Below are positions 1 to 11,189 of a DNA stretch of 45,782 bases, piece by piece; within the stretch, counting starts at the first letter, position 1, and the number at the start of each line of letters is the position of its first letter. The notes beneath the pieces are model-generated. The model saw only the letters and a list, made by a program, of their open reading frames with translations. It did no database searches and had not been told where the DNA came from. The position numbers and the translations under genes are program-made. The DNA is from Apostichopus parvimensis (Eukaryota; Echinodermata; Holothuroidea; Aspidochirotida; Stichopodidae). The stretch covers positions 19,466 to 65,247 of the forward strand of contig KN882976.1 of the NCBI GenBank assembly GCA_000934455.1, written 5' to 3'.

Positions 1-916
1 GTTTCAATTGCCTCTGTATCTGATCTCGAAAAATCAGGGACTTTTTCATTGCTAACAGAATTTACGACTTTGCAAACAACATCAAAAGCTAGTATATCAT
101 GATCACTAGTTCCTAGTTTTCCTAGACCCGCAAATCAACAACATTGCTTGGATTAGAACTCAAAACAAGATCCAGGATGTTATCCCCCCTAGTAGGGAAA
201 GTAACATGTTGATGTAAAAAGCAATCTTGCACAACATCTAGAAAATTACTACCCTTCCTACTACTAGAACCATCTATCCAATTAATGTCAGGAAAATTAA
301 AGTCGCCCATTATAACAACATCACCTTTAGCAGCCTTTCTTATTGAGTCAAACAGCACGACATCATTATCATCGCTGCTGTTTGGAGAGCGGTAAACAAC
401 ACCCACAGTGATAACGTCCCTGGACCTCTTGGAGTTGTTTGTGGACAACTCGCACCAGACAGAATTAACAAAAGCCCCTTGCAACTGAGATTTCTCAACA
501 CTTACAATGTCATCCCTAACATACAGTAAAACTCCCCCACCAACCCCATTACGAGTATCCCTTCTGTGCTGACGATACACAACCTACCCCGGGTGAGAAA
601 CCTCAGCACTATCTATTTCCTCCCTTAACCAAGATTCGGTGATACCAAACACATCAGGTTTCAGATCCTCAAGAAGCACAGTAAATTCAGCAAAATTTTT
701 ACGAATACTTCTAGCATTGGTAAAGACAATCTTCAGCTTATCCCTGAAACTATGTACCTTAGAATGCCTCCTAAAGTTAGAATTATGACTATCGCTTTTC
801 TTGCTTTCAAAACGCCTATAATCGCCTCCACTAGGAACATAATCTTTATCCAAACTTATTCCTGACCTCATTGCCCCCCATCTTACAGTGCAAGGAAAAT
901 GTGACATTCTGTACAT
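1..916 (-). mobile_element. LINE fragment, endonuclease domain, broken
   Basis: Minus-strand reading frames give the apurinic-type endonuclease (EEP) domain of a non-LTR retrotransposon. Visible motifs are TNARSIRKN and DVFGITESWL at the start, then GVLLYVRD, GVVYRSPN, VVIMGDFNFPDINW near 289-330 and LGTSDHDI near 90. The order matches LINE EN domains. The frame is interrupted by an in-frame TAG at 584-586, just after SHPG, and by a stop plus frame change near 120, so this copy is dead. It runs off the left edge, where the reverse transcriptase would be expected. It is on the same strand as the plexin genes and lies downstream of the sema exons. Confidence 0.85.
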
Positions 917-2304
917 TGCAACCCTATAGTACTAGTAGTGGTAACATGGAGTCTAGACCTAACTAATAGACGTTGTATAACAGGCTAGCCCGCGTAATTG
1001 TATCATCCAACTGTTACGTAAAATCACAACACAACGCCAGTTTTACCACAAAAGAAAACTTGCAGATCTAGTATTGATTGTTCTTAAACCAACTGGCTTT
1101 AAAATTTGTGCAAAATATTAGGTAACCATAAAAAAAAATCGTCATTTGCTGTATCAAGGAGGCCTAGGCTATGGTCATATAACAAGTAATTTGGCAACAG
1201 TATAGGCCTACAGGCACTCGTAAAGTTGTTGTGTATGTGAAGTGTTTTGAGCGAGTCGTGTTCAAATTCTTCGATTTCTGTCATCTTTTGGAAAAGCTTG
1301 CAGTAGAAATCCGTCTTTACTTGTGGTGGAGCAACCTGATACCACATATCCGCTCAGCATTTTTAACATTTACGAGATAAATTTACGTAAAAACAAACTC
1401 CAAACACCAAATCTCAATTACTAAGGAGCACTGCAACAGTGTAATGGTGTGTGTTCTCAGACGTTTAAGAATGTAAACATAGCGTCTCAGAAATGAGCTG
1501 AGTTCCTCGACTGACGTCACGCCGCGTTACCGTAAATACAACAATTTTTAGAAAGTTTTTATTACCCTCGAATTTTTGATCGTTTATTCCTCGAGAATGC
1601 AAGCTTCGTTTGACACAAATTGAGTATCATTGGAAAGCTACGAGTGTACAGAATATGATGATAAAGATTTTTTTTTCATTTCATAACCTCTTTAAGGAGT
1701 CTTCCAATTTCTTTCTATTAAATTAAAGAAGTGTTACCTATGATGAATGGTGAGGCTTTACTGCTTAACTATTCTAGTGGTTTTCTTATTTTCTCCTTTC
1801 ACATTTAGAGCTCGCTAGAGAGGAGCGTTAATATACTGCTTACCAATAAACCAACATTTGACTCAGTCATTTGTGTCAACCCATCTCCCCCATGGGCGTC
1901 ACCACACCGACAACCTTAGCACTCCCGGCTTTACATCTACACTGCCGAATAAAGTTGACATATCCTTCCATTTCCATAAGCAATTGCGATGTAGGGAACT
2001 CGTATTTCTGGTTTTTGGTTTCCAACACTGTATTTGACACAATAGTGTGACTCATTATTGACCTGTTGCTGTAGCCTACTCATTACGAAGCGTAACAACG
2101 ATTGCACGGCTGTGAGTGAGGTGAGTCGCTGTGAGGCTTTTTTAAAACTTGATAGGTTTTGAAAGAGTTTGTAAAGAAGCTGCATTACAGAGTATTTGAA
2201 GAACCACAATAATTTGTAACATCAGCAGCACTCACAACATGTTTCTTGTGCTTCTTCTCTGTAAAACAGAGTTTTACCTTAAAAGAAATTGAAAAATGAC
2301 CTAC
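917..2304. other. non-coding spacer or intron, no gene recognised
   Basis: I see no recognisable protein domain. A 90-codon minus-strand ORF (1937-2209) and an 82-codon ORF (1099-1347) look like chance or repeat-derived frames. A TGACGTCA palindrome lies near 1511. The next exon of the sema gene upstream (a PSI exon) was looked for here and not found. Confidence 0.4.
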
Positions 2305-2433
2305 CTTTCTCTCTGTTAGTACCATGATGCTTGCATTATCATTACTGATCCAGGTATCACTAAGGACAGAGGAATGTAACTCCAGCTGTTCATATACAAC
2401 CCCTGACGATGCATTAGCCACATCAAATCGAAC
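2305..2433 (-). CDS. sema exon 3
   Basis: This 129-nt exon, phase 0 at both ends, contains YEQLELHSSVLSD and SIMVLTERK, the equivalent of the last sema blade just before the PSI domain in plexins (MTEKQVTRVP). The PSI exon that should follow is not visible in the remaining 2.3 kb. Confidence 0.78.
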
Positions 2434-5400
2434 CTGCAAAAGTTAAGTACTAAGTGGTTGACCAAATTATAGACCGATATACTGTATACTGTAATGGTTA
2501 TAAAGTACATACTAGTTACTTACTTTCAATTTAGGTATTTCTATACATATGTATGCTTTGTATATATTTAGTCTCCACAATGTACATTTTTATTGTCTTT
2601 TTATGTACTTAAAATTATATGACCAATCATCTCTATGAAGACTGTCATCAAGTTATCTCACCTTCAGTAAATGCCCTTCCTGAGAACCGATGAAAGCCAC
2701 ATTCTGTGAAGCAGTCTGGACCATGGTCTTGGTAACCAGGATAGATGTGAATGTTTCTCCTGAATATTCAAAGACAACCTCTCCTCGGATAGGATCTAGG
2801 CCTGGATTTCTCTCAGGATATCTTGCTAATTGAGTGGTGGTACATGGTAGGGGTATATCTGTGTCACACTGAAGACTATAGTGCTGTGAAAATAGTCAAG
2901 TGTGCTTGAACAGAAATGCTGTTTGATTGTTGCATTATGGCATAGCAGATACATTTTTAAATCTATAAAAAGAAAACTCTTTTAAAAAGTATATGTCTAA
3001 GGTAATGATTAGAAGTATGCCATACCTTTGGCATTCCTTACTACCAAGTCTCAAATTAACCAATGGCACAGACTGCAAATTGCTGTTGGTGCCCCTACTG
3101 CTTACTGTACTACCCTTCAAAATAATCTGTTACCAAAACAACAACTGCCATACCCCTTTAATCAGCTTGCCATAGGTGCCTTCATAATGATCTTGAAATT
3201 TAACTTTAATATATCAGGGTACCTTAGTTGTCTGAAACTAATTTTTCCAAAGGCAAACAGCTGTTTAGCACGGTGGGAGACATTAATTTTATTTAACGAT
3301 ATCTTGTTTTCTACAAGAATAAGAGATTTGTTACACTTTTACATCATTGAACAAAAAACATGTTGCCAGAGCTTTGGCAAACATGAGACTTGTTGACTGT
3401 GTAAAGGCTGCAATCATTCTCTTGTATGGTTAATGCACAAACCATAATGGTAAGATAAATTGTTCACATTAAAACATGTTTGAAACACATAAACTAAATT
3501 GTAATGTATTTCTTTAGTATTTTTACACATAATACTGAGAGATGGCATTCCTGTGAGTGTTAGCAGTTTTTACAGTACATTTACAGAATCATTTGGGCAA
3601 TAGTATAAATGTCAATCTAGTCTATTCTGGAAAGATATGTCTTTCCTCCACTTGCATGCTGTTGCAGATGTTTTAACAAGCCCCCAAGAATAAATGCTTG
3701 TTCCACCCATATGATTTGTTCCCATACCTTTTTAACCTGTAAATTTGGTATGGACATTTTGAATACACACAGCTGGCTTGTACACAGCTGTAAAGGTACA
3801 TATTTCTTGGTCAATTGGTTCAACACATTTTGGCCCAAATGTTTGTCTAGTGCACATTTATAAGCATTTTATGCATGATAATCTATCACAGTAAGACAAG
3901 TCACTTACATAGAATAAAGGTCCATGAAAATTAGGAACACAAACAATACAGCTGATCTGTGTGTGTGACAGTTGTAAGTACAAGTTTGTTGTACTGTTTA
4001 TTGATGTTATTAATGGATAATTTGGATCATACCAGCAATTAAGGAACATTTGGACCTAGGTCTCCAAGTGTGTCAGGCCACCCCAAAACAAATTGTCAGG
4101 AAAATGTTTTTCTTTAAAAATAATAGGTCATGCCTGGCAGCATATATAAACATTGCCCCCCCCCCCCCCCTCAAAACACAATTCTAGCTATGCACCTGCT
4201 CTTGAGCCAAGCCTGCTATCACACTGAAGCATATCAATGTAATGATTGGTTTTTATTGTAAATTAAAGATATTTCCCATCATGATAAGTTATGGCAATTA
4301 AACTACTTTTTGAAAAAGAAAGTTACAATTACTTTCTAATATCATATCAATGTGCCTTAAACAATGGGTGTGTTAAATCTCTATTTTTTATAGGTAGACT
4401 TTGTACAAGGTATTGTGAATGACTAGTTGTGTATGACTAGCGTATAAGAAGGAATGTGACTATACTTAACACACTATAGTATATTACTATACTTACCACA
4501 ATATAGTATCACTATATAGTATATTACTATACTTACCACAATATAGTAAATTACTATACTTACCACAATATAGTATATTACTATACTTACCATTCTACAA
4601 TCACTATTCAGGTAATTGATGGAACTGTAAATTGATCGTCCATCTCGAACACAGGAACAGTCAATTGTTGCTTCTTCAAACTTTTCAATCAAATTCTTCA
4701 TCTCATATATACAGAGAGCAGACTGACTAGCTAGGTCGAAAAATTCATCTTCATTATTCTTGACAAATACAGCAAAGAGTTGACCATCCACTACCTGGGA
4801 TGATTGTACAATGCTATATAGAGTGTTATGAACCCCTCTGCATTCTAAAGTGATTTCAGTAAAACCATCCATTAATGATGAACTGTCTGTTTGACAAACA
4901 CGGCTCAGTTTAGGGACAATGTTGCTATCTTTATCTGTTGCATCCTGTAGCTGTGATGCAAAAAAGTAAGTGTAGTTATTATATGAAAATGAGGCAACAT
5001 ATCTGATCAAAAAGTTCTCCAATACATTGCTTTCAAACTGAGTTGTCCTCCTATTATCACCCATCTGGCAGATTCTATCTGATCTTGACAAACAATTGGC
5101 AGATATTGGTGATGCTCCTCTGATATTCTGAGCAACATAGAGGGCAAGGTTAACATCAACTCCAGCTGGATGAGTAACCACTAAATCGATTGCTGGATTC
5201 TGATCTTCAGTCACCTTGAGGGAAGATAGAGTTTCATCTTTTGTATCCCTCAAGTCATCCAGATTCCGAAGCTGACATGTTCCATTCAGACCTGATCCAC
5301 ACGAAATTAATTTGTCCACTGGCTGAGGTACAATAGATAAAATCTTGTTTGTATTATTTCCACTACTATCTTGAGTACTCACACTGGTCAGTTCACTGAA

Positions 5401-5613
5401 GTCTCTTGATAAGCGATACAGTCTCCCCACTCCTCCGATATAAATGCTACTTCCATCCTCTGACACAGTGAAATGATTCAAACTTGTGTCAGAATTAACT
5501 GGAAAGGAATATAAGTTGTAGGCATCCAATGACCCAAAACAAAAATGTTTGGTTCCTTTGAAAAAGTATAAAATGTTTAAAAAGATGAAGACATTCCTGC
5601 ACTTGAGTTCCAT
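2305..5613 (-). CDS. plexin-type sema-domain gene, 5' part (second plexin-like gene)
   Basis: Three exons join in one frame: 5613-4591, 2883-2662 and 2433-2305, giving 458 residues. All junctions are phase 0 with GT-AG ends. The product is a secreted or membrane sema domain of plexin type. Supporting motifs are IYIGGVGRLYRLS (blade 1), LISCGSGLNGTCQLRNL, SALCIYEM, NVAFIGSQEGHLLKV and SIMVLTERK. These match the plexin patterns VYVGAVNRLYKLS, ALCLF, VFxGTxxGRLKK and MTEKQV in order. No PSI exon follows within the window, so the gene is cut by the left edge, or truncated. A MET/RON-type receptor has a similar sema domain and cannot be fully excluded. The neighbouring plexin supports a tandem paralogue. 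Confidence 0.75.
2662..2883 (-). CDS. sema exon 2
   Basis: This 222-nt exon, phase 0 at both ends, starts HYSLQCDTD and ends EGHLLK. It contains FTSILVTKTMV and NVAFIGSQEGHLLK, which correspond to the late blades of the plexin sema propeller (pattern LTAVAA...VVFxGTxxGRLxK). Acceptor TTTTCACAG and donor GTGAGA are good. Confidence 0.8.
4480..4591 (-). repeat. 27-bp tandem repeat carrying repeated 5' splice sites
   Basis: On the minus strand the real exon boundary (last exon base 4591) is GTAAGTATAG. The same donor recurs after 4564 and 4537 (spacing 27 bp) and after 4497 (spacing 40 bp). The unit includes GTAAGTATAGTAAT and ACTATATTGTG. Use of the two nearest alternative donors would add 9 or 18 residues in frame (repeats of VSIVIYYIV). 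The third would shift the frame. Confidence 0.85.
4591..5613 (-). CDS. sema exon 1 (start, blades 1 to about 5)
   Basis: This is a 341-codon exon. If it begins at the ATG at 5611-5613, the first 35 residues hold a hydrophobic stretch (VFIFLNILYFF) that could be a signal peptide. Alternatively an AG acceptor near 5574 (a TTTTTCAAAG tract) would join an upstream exon at the G of GTKHFCFG. A possible exon at 5.72-5.95 kb exists, but its phase does not clearly fit. Eight or more cysteines are spread as in sema domains (ISCGSGLNGTC, CLSRSDRIC, RVC, LEC, SALC, DCSC). The donor is GTAAGTAT, directly followed by a 27-bp repeat that copies the donor. Confidence 0.78.
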
Positions 5614-6492
5614 TTGGAAATATGATCTGGTACATTAGCTATGTTATCTCAAATGTCCACCAGTATGCAGAAAAGATTCATGTCTCACTGTAAAAAAATG
5701 AAAGGAAATAATCCAAGAAAGTTACATTTCTGTATTATGAGATGTTATAAATAGTAATATAAGATATATAAGATTTAAGCAAATTACCTTTGAGCTTTGA
5801 CACCACTGCAGCAGCATGTAGCAACAAGTGCAGCCATCTGATACATCCCACAATGGAGAATAAAAACTTGTCAAAGCTTTAACAGGATAACCTGATTGTA
5901 ACTCTTGTATCCATATGACCTGGTGATGTAACATTACAACATTATCGTTCACCCCTCAATTTTACTAAGTACTGTGTTAGATATATGTATGTGGTTATAA
6001 TCACAATAAGCCCCCCCCCCCCCCTTATCATTGTTTCCAACCAATTGCCACTTCATGTACATTATGTAGTATTGACATTTGCAAAGTGTGCTCAGTACCA
6101 TCTTTCTTTGTGTTGGGATTTTGCTAGATTACAGTAACAGCTTATATTTTCAGGTATTCTCTCTTTATTTCCATTAGTTAAGTGTGGTACATACAACCAG
6201 ATTGGTGTAAAATTACACTCATAATGCAACTTTAATAATTTTGATTCAACTGCATATCACCCTGAACAATATCGCTAAAGCAGAACAAATAGTTTACACT
6301 GCCCAGCTGGCGAAACATAAACAATAACAACCAAGTATCTGTACAGCCCTTCTGATATCAAAACACACAAATGGGTCTAAGCTATGACACACTCTGCAAG
6401 TTCATGCATGCTAACATATATACCATCTGAATAGCAGCTCCCTGATATGTGGTAACATTAGCTATTGATAGGTACTGGTAGTTTTGTCAAGA
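5614..6492. other. spacer upstream of the sema gene
   Basis: No convincing gene is seen. A 76-codon minus frame at 5722-5952 has an AG before and a GT after a possible 131-nt exon (last base about 5807). In one frame that exon would begin with a short signal-like peptide (MAALVATCCC). It may be a 5' exon of the sema gene, but the reading phase of that peptide does not match the next exon. A run of about 18 C residues lies near 6007. Confidence 0.35.
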
Positions 6493-6500
6493 CCCTAGTA

Positions 6501-7632
6501 CAGTGGCGTAGCCAGCGGGGGGGCAGGGGGGGCGGGAGCCCCCCAGTTGAAATGCTCGCCCCCCCACTTGCCCCCCCAAATGGATCATTGACTGAGAAAA
6601 AAAACTTGAATGCACACTAAATATGTTGCTGGGCCTATGTGCATATTGCCATGGTTTTTATGCAATTTTTATTCTTTACCTTTTACCTAATTCTATATGT
6701 GCGAAATTGGGTGGCCAAAATAAAAATCACTTCCATGGGAATATTGCCTTGAAAAAGAATTTGACCCAAGCAGCAGCGCAAAAAACGCCACTGTCTCTGT
6801 TTTGTCAAATGTGGAAACGGGTTGGCAATTTAATTAAACGGTCTCCGCGGCACTCACAAGCGGAGGCTACGTTCAGTTTATGTTCACATGGTTATCCCTG
6901 ATCCGAAATGATTCACACGTGAGTGACAAATCATGCTGATCATCTTTGAATACTGACAGAAAGAGCATAGTCTATTCAGATTTTTAAAGAGAATTATCGA
7001 TGACTTTTTCAGTGATCTGTTTTATCGTTAATAATACCTGTGTGGAAATAACATAAAACGTCAGCTAACTAGAGTGACCATCTGTACCAATGGCAGAGCG
7101 TCCATACAGTCAGGGGCGGATGTCCCCCCCCCCCCTGTGACAGACTCAAATGGACTGCTGGCACCCTTTTCAGCTCTTTACCACTTTTTACTTATTCTAC
7201 ATTATCGACTTTTTTATTGCGCTCTCATCTACTTATTGACATTTGTCACATTTTGTTGGTGTAATTTGGCGATGACACCTATTTATTCTTCGTTTATCTG
7301 CAAATTAGCCAGGCCCAGAAAGGGTCATTTCCGGCGATCTAGGGAGTATCTTTACTCAAAAATTTCAGTACGCTACGCGCCAACCAGTGGTGGCGCTCCG
7401 CTTAGAAAGTGTCGAAAGCGTCCCTATACAGACCATTCTCGCCCCTCCTGACCAATACCCCTAGCTCCGCCACTGATCTGTACCCTACATTGCTGACACA
7501 ATACCCGATTTGCCACAGTTTGTCATGCAAACTGTTTGGTATGTCTTTTGTACTAGCTTAGTCTGCCCCACCAATCAGACCTTCGCCCCCCTTTGCCCCC
7601 CCCCCAGATGGAAAAGTCTGGCTACGCCTCTG
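6501..7632. mobile_element. hAT-type DNA transposon, non-autonomous, outer copy
   Basis: The left end CAGTGGCGTAGCCAG (6501) and the right end CTGGCTACGCCTCTG (to 7632) are inverted repeats with one mismatch. Both are followed inward by G/C-runs. The element is flanked on both sides by the 8-bp direct repeat CCCTAGTA (6493-6500 and 7633-7640). An 8-bp target duplication and CAG...CTG ends are features of the hAT superfamily. No transposase is recognisable. A second element is inserted inside. Confidence 0.88.
7088..7475. mobile_element. hAT-type element nested inside the 6.5-7.6 kb copy
   Basis: The left end CAATGGCAGAGCG and the right end AGCTCCGCCACTG are imperfect inverted repeats (10 of 13 match; the differences look like CpG decay). 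The flanking 8-bp repeat ATCTGTAC is present at 7080-7087 and 7476-7483. A 388-bp non-autonomous element with a 125-codon chance frame. Confidence 0.8.
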
Positions 7633-7640
7633 CCCTAGTA

Positions 7641-9988
7641 TGAAAAGCCTAGTGCGGTACCTTTCTGTTTCACAGAGCTATTTTCCTGTATCTATTTCCT
7701 GTACTGCCCAGAGAGAAATGAGAAATGAGAGAGTACCAGGTGCATATCACATCTCTTTACCATATCATTTAGTAATCTTAGTTCCTAGTCAGCTTTACAT
7801 TAATAACATCTTAGTAATATTTAAAGACATACACACAAACATAGTGATGAGGGGAGTTTACAAAGCATCAAAGCAGTGCAAACAACGAAGAGCTTACAGT
7901 TAAGTAGAGGACTGTCTCAGCTATCTGTAATAGGAAATTAGAGCAACACAAAGATCTTACCACCCGTATTGTGGTGGAGGAGAAAATACAAAGGCTCTCT
8001 TAAGCCTCTTTTAATTGTACTCACCAATTCAACAATTGTTGCACTGACTGATTACAATTACACCCAAGCTGGCTAAAAAAAAGTAGGTGTCCAGTTATTG
8101 CAATTGCCCTTGAAAATAACCACCAATGAAAAATGCTGCATGTAGCAATATAGGAAACCAGTTAACTTTTGTCTGTGGTTGCATATACAAGTACAGTAGC
8201 CTGGTATCCGACATAAATTTTATAAGGAAGTATGATACATACATATAGAACAAAGGTTAGTGTGCAAATTGCAAACAATATATTTGCAAACTTAAGTGTG
8301 AATAACAGAGGACTTACAAACACGTCTATGGAAAAGCATTGTGATTGAGCATCCATGCATTAGCTGTAGTGAAAGTATGCACACACAGACACACCCGCAC
8401 TAGTATAGGCTTATTTGCTACTTCTTGACCGGACATTTATATAGAAGTTGAATTTATCACTATCAATATTCTGTATTGATATAAGATATAACTCTCTGTT
8501 TCAACTCCATGGTACAAGCAGCATCCTGATGATAGACATCTTATCACAGAAATTTGGATGATTACTACAACTCTGTCAGTGACGACTAAATGAAAATTAA
8601 CCATTGCAGTAAATTTGTGTGTTCCTTTCTCATTTCTTTAAACAAGGAATTCAAGAATTATTCTTAAAAGTAACATATTTTGATGGGTGCTTTGAGGGAG
8701 GAGGGTACCCTAACTGTGCTTCTGAAAAACCTCTCAAGTGCATATTTTACCTTTTACCATAGTATACCTTTCCTCCATTTTTATAATGTAAATTCTACGT
8801 GTGTTAGGAAATTATGGCCTCTCCAACTCTAGCATCTATCAAGCTTTCCTGTCCTACAGTCAGTAAGAACTTTTGTATTCCTGTAATCACAGTTTCCCTG
8901 TTAACAGTGGCATAAACCAGACTTTTTCATCTGGGGGGATTGGGGGTGGGGAGAAGACTTCAAGAGGGGGTAGAGAGTTTGAGGGGGGCAAGGTCAGCAT
9001 GAGACCAGTTCGGTCATTTTAGGTACTTTTGCAATATGCCCCATTCCTAAACAGTTGAAACCATTGTAACGGTACTGTTATGAATGTTTCTTTACCTAAA
9101 TTGAACAGTTAATGTCTGAGTTCCATCTGCTAAATTGTTTAAGGGATAGTCCAACTAAACATATAGCACTTGATATATTAATAAATCACTCAAAACAGAC
9201 TCTTAACACTTGGGTGGCCAATTTAAACCCAGTAATATAAAACAAACAATGAGATGGTGTCACGGTGGGATACCAGTTTAAAATTTACAGCCTTCAGCAA
9301 GGTTACCACTTTTCTATAACACAAACGGTCATATTTAGAGAACTTTCCGGCCAAATCGAGAGTAAACTTGGCCAAAACATTTTCGCTCGACTCTGCCCAG
9401 TATAGCCTACTAATTGGTAGTTTGCACTTTTTTTCAATAGGAAGGCTCTATAAAAGCTGCTGGCCTAGATAACTTTTCTTTCTGGGGGGGGGGGGGTGTG
9501 GAGGGAGGGAGGTAAACGACCAGCTACAGGCTTGGCGAAAGTCACTATACAATATACAGCACATATAGGTATCATTCACACTTTGTCTACAAAAGTCATG
9601 TATTTTTGTATTGAGCAAATACAACAATCAATGGAACAGCCATGAGTGTTTTTCAGGAGGGAGGTTAAAAAATAACCGTTGATTCTGCACCAAATCAAAT
9701 TCATATCTTGTCCAAATATATCAAAGTTCGTGCATACTTCATTTGAATATTTATATCAGCATTTATGGTATCATCATCTAGCTAAGACCAACTTCCATAT
9801 TCGAATCTAACAGAAGGTTCCTCACTTCTTTGTCCAGTACAAACACACCCGATTAAACATTCGATGTACAATTAAGGGAATATTGCATCCAATTTCAGGG
9901 ATAAATCAACAAGAAGATTATAAAAGGAAAATAAATCTTTTGAAGCACATCTGCCACGATACTGTGATCAACTTCAATCAAACCATAT
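7641..9988. other. intergenic spacer with repeat debris
   Basis: I recognise no gene. A single hAT-like end (CAGTGGCATAAACCAG, 8905-8920) is followed by a G-rich tract, but no matching right end was found. A G-run lies at about 9483. Short ORFs here have no domain signature. Confidence 0.4.
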
Positions 9989-10124
9989 CTTCTGTTAGAG
10001 CTACTGAGTTAGGTTTTTGAGTTTTATAATACTATATATAAAATAAGAATATTTACCTTCTGTTAGAGATACTGAGTTAGGTTTTTGAGTTTTATAATAT
10101 TATATATAAAATTAGAAATATTGT
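9989..10124. repeat. two-copy tandem repeat, 68-bp period
   Basis: A segment with TCTGTTAGAG and GAGTTAGGTTTTTGAG followed by an AT-rich tail occurs twice head to tail (9991 and 10059) with few differences. Confidence 0.85.
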
Positions 10125-10293
10125 GTTACATAGTTTGTCCACCTGCATATTCCTTTAGAGGAAAGGAATAATTTCAGCCACTGTTTAATCGATTACATTT
10201 ACCTTGTGTTAACATATTACAGCAAAGCACATCTCAAAGTTCCTTGATAAAGTTTATCTAAAACATATCTTATTCAATACTGGTGAAACTCAC

Positions 10294-10441
10294 ATCAGGT
10301 ATTTCCTCATCTCTCAGCTGACAAATATCATGGAGTATTTGAACAAGAGTCTGCAAGCAAGCCTTGACATAGCTACAGTTTGGAATGTCATAAATCAGTG
10401 TAGGGTTATTCAAGAGCAATGCCCACAACCCAAGAGGCAAC
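10294..10441 (-). pseudogene. orphan plexin GAP exon (paralogue of exon 20023-20167)
   Basis: The minus strand gives LPLGLWALLLNN, LIYDIPNCSYVKACLQ and ILHDICQ. This aligns along its whole length with the plexin exon at 20023-20167 (LPLGFWTDLLNR, LIYDVKDCIYVQACLK), about 45% identical. Lengths are 148 against 145 nt. The acceptor (TTTCAG), donor (GTGAGT) and phase are all kept, and the frame is open. No following GAP exons were found between 5.6 and 10.2 kb. Upstream, 11.0 kb holds only a degraded candidate for the previous exon. I read it as a remnant of a duplicated plexin 3' end. It could instead be a live exon of a gene whose other exons I failed to see. Confidence 0.75.
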
Positions 10442-10978
10442 CTGAAATAGAGAAAGCAATGAGAAACAATGCATGTCCTCTGAGACAACTAATAAATCAT
10501 TGGTGCAGCAGCTATAGGTGTCCTACCACTTCCCCACCCATACCCTAACCCCCCCCCCCCAACCCCATCCTGTGTTTTGAACGGGAGATATCACAATGGG
10601 ATGAGAATGTAAAATTCAAACAAGGATTTCAATTACACCAGCCTTGTGTGGAAAAAACACTAAACCTTAAATATATCCTAAATGGAATAAGATATTTTAA
10701 GCTGCAAATGCAAATTACTCTGACAGACTTCTAGTACTTTTGTATCATTGTTGTCAAGAAAACAATACACATATAACAAAGCAAAAACAAACAACAGATT
10801 AAATGATATCTTGCAGGTATAGAATAATAGGAGCATGCTATCAGTTTTATATGCCTCAGAATAATTTATCATTGTAACAGCCACAGTCAGTGATACCCAC
10901 AGGGAAAAGCAAGCTACAGTAAGAATGAAGACATATTAAATTTAATTGGTAAATCTTATTATACAGACTAATTCTTAC

Positions 10979-11040
10979 CTTACTCTGGCATGGATGTCTT
11001 CCTCTTTGGATTTCTTTCAATGATAGATGAAGATAACATC
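10979..11040 (-). pseudogene. possible degraded plexin GAP exon end
   Basis: Before a GTAAGA donor at 10978-10977, the minus strand reads KSKEEDIHARVR, with a stop a few codons upstream. Its position, phase (AG before G of LPLG) and the IHxxxVR pattern fit the end of the exon that precedes the orphan GAP exon. The similarity is short and could be chance. Confidence 0.3.
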
Positions 11041-11189
11041 TAATCAGCAAACATCTATAAGTACTGTAGTGGATATTTTAATTTATAATGCAATGTTTGG
11101 AGCAATATTATTAATAAACCCCCTGATGTCCCAATAACTGCAATTAATGATTAATTATCTGGTACTTTGCAAAAAATACAAAATGGAAA

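Noticed and set aside
4591..5613. Reading the sema exon as a semaphorin ligand
   Set aside because: Blade motifs (GRLYRLS, SALCIYEM, GHLLK, TERK) and the neighbouring plexin fit plexin/MET-type receptors better; diagnostic semaphorin motifs were not seen.
5722..5952. Possible upstream exon of the sema gene with a signal-like peptide
   Set aside because: The open frame with a start (MAALVATCCC) ends in a phase that does not match the acceptor near 5574; kept only as a note.
8905..9500. Third hAT element starting CAGTGGCATAAACCAG
   Set aside because: No matching right end or target duplication found; likely a truncated end only.
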